A model generated the notes under the pieces. That model was not told where the DNA came from and did not search any database. It worked only from the letters and a program-made list of their open reading frames with translations. This document shows, piece by piece, positions 60,372 through 64,000 of a stretch of DNA of 64,000 nucleotides. Numbering within the stretch: the first letter of the stretch is position 1; each line of letters starts with the position of its first letter. This DNA is from Bacteroides sp. (GTDB lineage Bacteria > Bacteroidota > Bacteroidia > Bacteroidales > Bacteroidaceae). The stretch covers positions 1 to 64,000 of the forward strand of contig SUXX01000004.1 of NCBI GenBank assembly GCA_015060735.1, written 5' to 3'. The position numbers and the translations under genes are program-made.

Positions 60372-60410
60372 CCCCTATCTTTAATTAGCCACAAAAGATA
60401 GGGGGTTTTC
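60372..60410 (+). terminator. Terminator after bcp
   Basis: CCCCTATCTTT pairs perfectly with AAAGATAGGGG (ending 60404) around an 11-nt loop and is followed by GTTTT. Confidence 0.82.
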
Positions 60411-60517
60411 TATTCACCTTCACCACATGATTCCATCCTTTTGCTAAACATTTTTTCAGAGAAGTTTGTCTTTTAATTAAATTATAGACTATTTGATTAA
60501 AACTAAACAAGACAACT

Positions 60518-62899
60518 ATGAAAAGATATGCCTATCTATGTGGGGTATTTCTCCTTGCATGCCTAACAGCCACGACACAAGCACAAACATTTCCCGTACA
60601 AGGAAGAATTATCGACAAGAATACCCGACAAGGTATCTCCTTTGCCAATATTTATCTGGAAGGAAATACCCAAATAGGTACGGCAACCGACTCTATCGGA
60701 AAATTCCACCTGACCAATGCCAAGCCTGGCATTCATCGCTTCGTGGTATCATGCATTGGATACAAAAGCCATCTGACACCCGAATATCTGATTTCGGCCC
60801 GTACACCCTTCATCGAAGTGGAATTGGAAGAAGACCCACAGATGCTAAACGAAGTAACCGTGACACCCTCACCCATGCGACGCACGACGGAAAGCCCCGT
60901 GAGCCTCTTCGTTATCGGGGTTCAGGACATCGAGAAGATTCCGGGTGCCAATCGAGACATCTCACGGGTGGTACGCTCCTTTCCTGGTGTATCCTTCTCA
61001 CCCGTAGGCTATCGGAACGACTTGATAGTGAGAGGCGGAGGCCCTTCGGAAAACCGCTATTTCATGGACGGCATCGAGATTCCGAACATCAACCATTTCT
61101 CCACGCAAGGAGCTTCGGGAGGACCAGTGGGCATCATCAATTCGGACTTGGTGCGTGAAATCAATTTCTATACGGGTGCCTTCCCAACCAACCGTTCGGG
61201 AGCCTTGAGTTCGGTACTCGATTTCAGCCTATATAACGGCAATCCCGAGCGTCAAGACTTCAAAGCGACCCTCGGTGCAGCTGAGGCCTCGTTCAGCGGG
61301 AGCGGGCATTTCTCGCCCCGAACCACTTATCTGTTCTCCATCCGCCAATCGTACTTGCAATTCCTTTTCAAGCTCTTGGGGATGCCTTTCCTGCCGAACT
61401 ACATCGACGGGCAATTCAAAATCAAAACTCGCCTGAACGACCATCACGAACTGATGTTCCTCGGTTTGGGAGGCATCGACCGAATGAAGCTGAACACCGA
61501 CGAGAAAGGCGATGCCACGGAGTATCTGCTGAGCTATCTGCCCGTAATCCACCAGGACACTTACACCCTGGGTGCGAGCTACAAGCACTATGCCGGAGCA
61601 CACACGCAGAGCGTCTTCCTGAGCCACAATTACCTGAACAACCGTATAACGAAGTATATGAATAATGACGAATCCATCGAAGAGAACCTGATGCTCCGCC
61701 TCCGTAGCTCCGAGCAGAAGACTTCCCTCCGTTTCGAGAACCGTTCGTCCATCGGGCAATGGATATGGAAGCAAGGGGCAGAAGTGAGTTATTCGCACTA
61801 CACCAACCGTACTCGCCAACGCTTCTATGCCAACAACCAGGCTACATGGTTGGATTATGACACAAAATTGGGCATCTGGAGTTGGGGAGGTTTCGTCTCG
61901 GCCGATTACACCTCGCCTGACGGACACTTCACCTCGTCCTTTGGCATCCGTACTGATGCTTCGGATTTTGTTAACATGAGGAATATTTTTAAGCAAATTT
62001 CTCCTCGGATTTCTGTCAATTACACCTTCAATGAACATTGGTCTTTGGCTGGGAATGCGGGTATTTATTACGAATTACCCCCCTATACCGCCCTCGGATT
62101 CAAGGATAATAAAGGGAATTTCGTGAATCGGGAACTGAAATATCAACGGGTAGCATCGGGAAGCGTGGGTGTGAACTGGCGTCCCATGAGGCAACTCATC
62201 TTTTCCGTGGAGGGATTCTACAAGCGATACACCGATATGCCCCTCAGTCTCATCGACCACATCCCCTTAGCTTGCAAGGGAAATGACTATGGTATCTTCG
62301 GCAACGAACCTTTGGTGTCCTCGGCACAAGGACGTGCCTATGGTGTGGAATTGCTCGCCAAATGGCAAGTGCCCGACAAAATCAATGTCAGTGCCTCGCT
62401 CACTCTCTATCAAAGCGAATATCAAAATAACGAAAAGAGTACCTATCTACCTTCGGCATGGGACAATCGCTACATCCTCAATATGAGTTGTGTATGGGAT
62501 ATGCCCCGACAATGGAGCATCGGTGGTAAGCTAAGCGTTATCGGAGGCTCGCCATATACCCCCTATGATTGGGAGAAATCCTCACTTGTAGAGGCATGGA
62601 ATGCACAAGGAAGACCTTATTATGATTATGACTTGTACAACACCGAACGGCTCTCAAGTTATGCCCAATTAGACATCCGCATCGATAAGAATTATTACTT
62701 CAAGAAATGGCGATTGGGGTGGTACATCAGCCTACAAAACGTAACGGGTAGCAAACTCAAACAACAGGATGCCTTCATCAGTACAGGAACAATAGAAAAC
62801 CCCACCTCTCCCCTTGCCGAACGACGATACACCATGCGAACCATTCAGCAAGAAGAAGGAAGCATCATCCCAAGCATTGGGATAACGGTAGAGTTTTAG
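60518..62899 (+). CDS. TonB-dependent receptor with carboxypeptidase-like N-terminal domain
   Basis: 793 aa. Signal peptide (TATTQAQ), a carboxypeptidase-regulatory-like domain (about 25-105, VQGRIIDKNTRQGISFANIYL), plug domain (about 110-230, containing YRNDLIVRGGGPSENRYFMDGIE) and barrel. There is no SusD-type partner nearby, so it is not a polysaccharide utilisation pair. Substrate unknown. Its stop overlaps the thrC stop on the other strand by 4 bp. Confidence 0.9.
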   Translation: MKRYAYLCGVFLLACLTATTQAQTFPVQGRIIDKNTRQGISFANIYLEGNTQIGTATDSIGKFHLTNAKPGIHRFVVSCIGYKSHLTPEYLISARTPFIEVELEEDPQMLNEVTVTPSPMRRTTESPVSLFVIGVQDIEKIPGANRDISRVVRSFPGVSFSPVGYRNDLIVRGGGPSENRYFMDGIEIPNINHFSTQGASGGPVGIINSDLVREINFYTGAFPTNRSGALSSVLDFSLYNGNPERQDFKATLGAAEASFSGSGHFSPRTTYLFSIRQSYLQFLFKLLGMPFLPNYIDGQFKIKTRLNDHHELMFLGLGGIDRMKLNTDEKGDATEYLLSYLPVIHQDTYTLGASYKHYAGAHTQSVFLSHNYLNNRITKYMNNDESIEENLMLRLRSSEQKTSLRFENRSSIGQWIWKQGAEVSYSHYTNRTRQRFYANNQATWLDYDTKLGIWSWGGFVSADYTSPDGHFTSSFGIRTDASDFVNMRNIFKQISPRISVNYTFNEHWSLAGNAGIYYELPPYTALGFKDNKGNFVNRELKYQRVASGSVGVNWRPMRQLIFSVEGFYKRYTDMPLSLIDHIPLACKGNDYGIFGNEPLVSSAQGRAYGVELLAKWQVPDKINVSASLTLYQSEYQNNEKSTYLPSAWDNRYILNMSCVWDMPRQWSIGGKLSVIGGSPYTPYDWEKSSLVEAWNAQGRPYYDYDLYNTERLSSYAQLDIRIDKNYYFKKWRLGWYISLQNVTGSKLKQQDAFISTGTIENPTSPLAERRYTMRTIQQEEGSIIPSIGITVEF

Positions 62900-63999
62900 A
62901 CTTTCATCAGATACGCCTTGAACGAAGCAAAATCCTTCGACATCGGGAGGCTTTGCTTAGTCCCCTTCATGAACGCTTGCAACTTGGCGGGGATTTCCAC
63001 TTGCTCGCCAATAATGCCTTCTACCGTTTCAAGGAACTTGGCCGGATGGGCGGTTTCAAGGAACACCCCTACCTCACCATCTTGTAAGCCTTCTTCGAGG
63101 GCACGATAGCCACATGCTCCATGAGGGTCGAGCAAATAACCGGTTTCCTGGTAAGCCTTCTTTACGGTCTCACGGATTTGTTCATCCGTATAAGTGGCAC
63201 CGGAGATTTCCTTCGCAATTGCTTTGTGGCTATTTTCGTAAAGAGCCAAAACACGGGCAAAATTACTCGGGTCGCCTACGTCCATGGCATTGGCAATGGT
63301 GGCTTTGGAAGGACATGGGTTGTATTGAGCGGTTTGTAAATATTGATAGAAAATATCATTGGCATTGTTGGAGGCAATGAATCGCTTCACGGGCAATCCC
63401 ATTCGCTTACCAAAGAGACCTGCGGTGATGTTTCCGAAGTTTCCGCTCGGCACACATACCACCAAGTTATCGGCCTTACCCACTTTCTTCAACTGAGCAT
63501 AGGCATAAAAATAATAGAATGCTTGAGGCAAGAAACGAGCCACGTTGATGGAATTGGCCGAAGTGAGCTTCATGTGAGCATTGAGTTCCGCATCCATGAA
63601 TGCATTCTTCACCAATGCCTGACAATCATCGAATGTTCCATCCACTTCGAGGGCGGTGATGTTTTGTCCAAGGGTTGTGAATTGTTTTTCTTGAATCTCG
63701 CTCACCTTACCCTTCGGATAAAGCACATAGACATGAATACCTTCCACACCAAGGAAACCATTGGCCACGGCACTACCCGTATCTCCCGAAGTAGCCACCA
63801 ATACATTCACTTGCTTCTGTCCCTCCTTGCGGATGAAATAGCCCAAGAGACGAGCCATAAAGCGTCCACCCACATCCTTGAACGCCAAGGTAGGGCCATG
63901 GAAGAGTTCGAGGGAATAGATGTTTTCCTTCACCTTCACGGCAGGTACATCGAAGCTCAAGGTGTCATACACAATTTCTTTCAGCACATCGGCCGGCAC
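62896..63999 (-). CDS. thrC: Threonine synthase, 5' end outside the window
   Basis: 367 codons visible; the frame runs off the right edge, so the N-terminal part is missing. PLP-dependent fold type II enzyme with the Schiff-base Lys in ELFHGPTLAFKDVGGRFM, then VLVATSGDTGSAVANGF and VPSGNFGNITAG. It converts homoserine phosphate to threonine. Convergent with the TonB receptor. Confidence 0.94.
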   Translation of the reverse strand: MPADVLKEIVYDTLSFDVPAVKVKENIYSLELFHGPTLAFKDVGGRFMARLLGYFIRKEGQKQVNVLVATSGDTGSAVANGFLGVEGIHVYVLYPKGKVSEIQEKQFTTLGQNITALEVDGTFDDCQALVKNAFMDAELNAHMKLTSANSINVARFLPQAFYYFYAYAQLKKVGKADNLVVCVPSGNFGNITAGLFGKRMGLPVKRFIASNNANDIFYQYLQTAQYNPCPSKATIANAMDVGDPSNFARVLALYENSHKAIAKEISGATYTDEQIRETVKKAYQETGYLLDPHGACGYRALEEGLQDGEVGVFLETAHPAKFLETVEGIIGEQVEIPAKLQAFMKGTKQSLPMSKDFASFKAYLMKV

Positions 64000-64000
64000 G

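Overview
The window reads as the chromosome of a gut-type member of the Bacteroidales (Bacteroides, Phocaeicola or a close relative). Support: many promoters with the Bacteroidetes sigma-70 signature TAnnTTTG, often with TTTG about 19-20 bp upstream; almost no Shine-Dalgarno sequences; many Bacteroidales lineage families (AlbA_2 protein, DUF454, 6-bladed beta-propeller lipoproteins, TPR-HTH transmembrane regulators, BtuG, HU-like/VirE/DUF3987 module, 31-aa smalltalk protein); and two families of palindromic repeats scattered through intergenic DNA.

Layout. 1-10 kb: tRNA-Ser, DsbD, cysteine desulfidase-like protein, AlbA_2 protein, alanine/glycine:cation symporter, UDG-like protein, tRNA-Trp, YbaN, a ZapB-like/ZapA pair and RNase Y with a structured leader. 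10-19.5 kb: two membrane-anchored TPR-HTH regulators, each followed by surface or secreted proteins (beta-propeller lipoproteins, a beta-barrel, lipoproteins of unknown function). 19.6-29 kb: EamA transporter, patatin, aminopeptidase P, C1 peptidase, RecJ, RecQ, TPR protein. 29-34.7 kb: MalY/PatB enzyme, then the Phe/Tyr operon pheA-aminotransferase-DAHP synthase/chorismate mutase-tyrA, preceded by a Phe/Tyr-rich leader peptide and an attenuator. 34.8-36.8 kb: NhaA and a lipoprotein.

36.8-52 kb is an accessory island. A phage-like or replication-like module (smalltalk, HU-like protein, BRO antirepressor, small OB-like protein, VirE/DUF3987 primase-like protein, P5-like muralytic protein) is split by a restriction/defence segment: an hsdM remnant, a RhuM-Doc fusion, decayed fragments, a single-chain Type ISP restriction-modification enzyme and three tightly linked genes of unknown function. 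Nearly identical 28-bp triple repeats in opposite orientation (37953-37980 and 51325-51352) bracket the segment.

52-58.7 kb: a cobalamin-riboswitch-controlled vitamin B12 uptake operon, btuB-btuG-btuF-btuC-btuD. 58.7-64 kb: a class II Fic protein and a Bcp peroxiredoxin sharing a duplicated palindromic promoter element, a TonB-dependent receptor, and the 3' part of thrC on the minus strand.

Strongest leads: the aromatic attenuator (30595-30752), the Type ISP-linked three-gene operon (45010-47246), the 28-bp inverted repeats around the island, the duplicated Fic/Bcp operator, the repeat inserted in frame in the primase gene, the four-copy 22-bp iteron array at 14435-14522, and the structured element just before rny.
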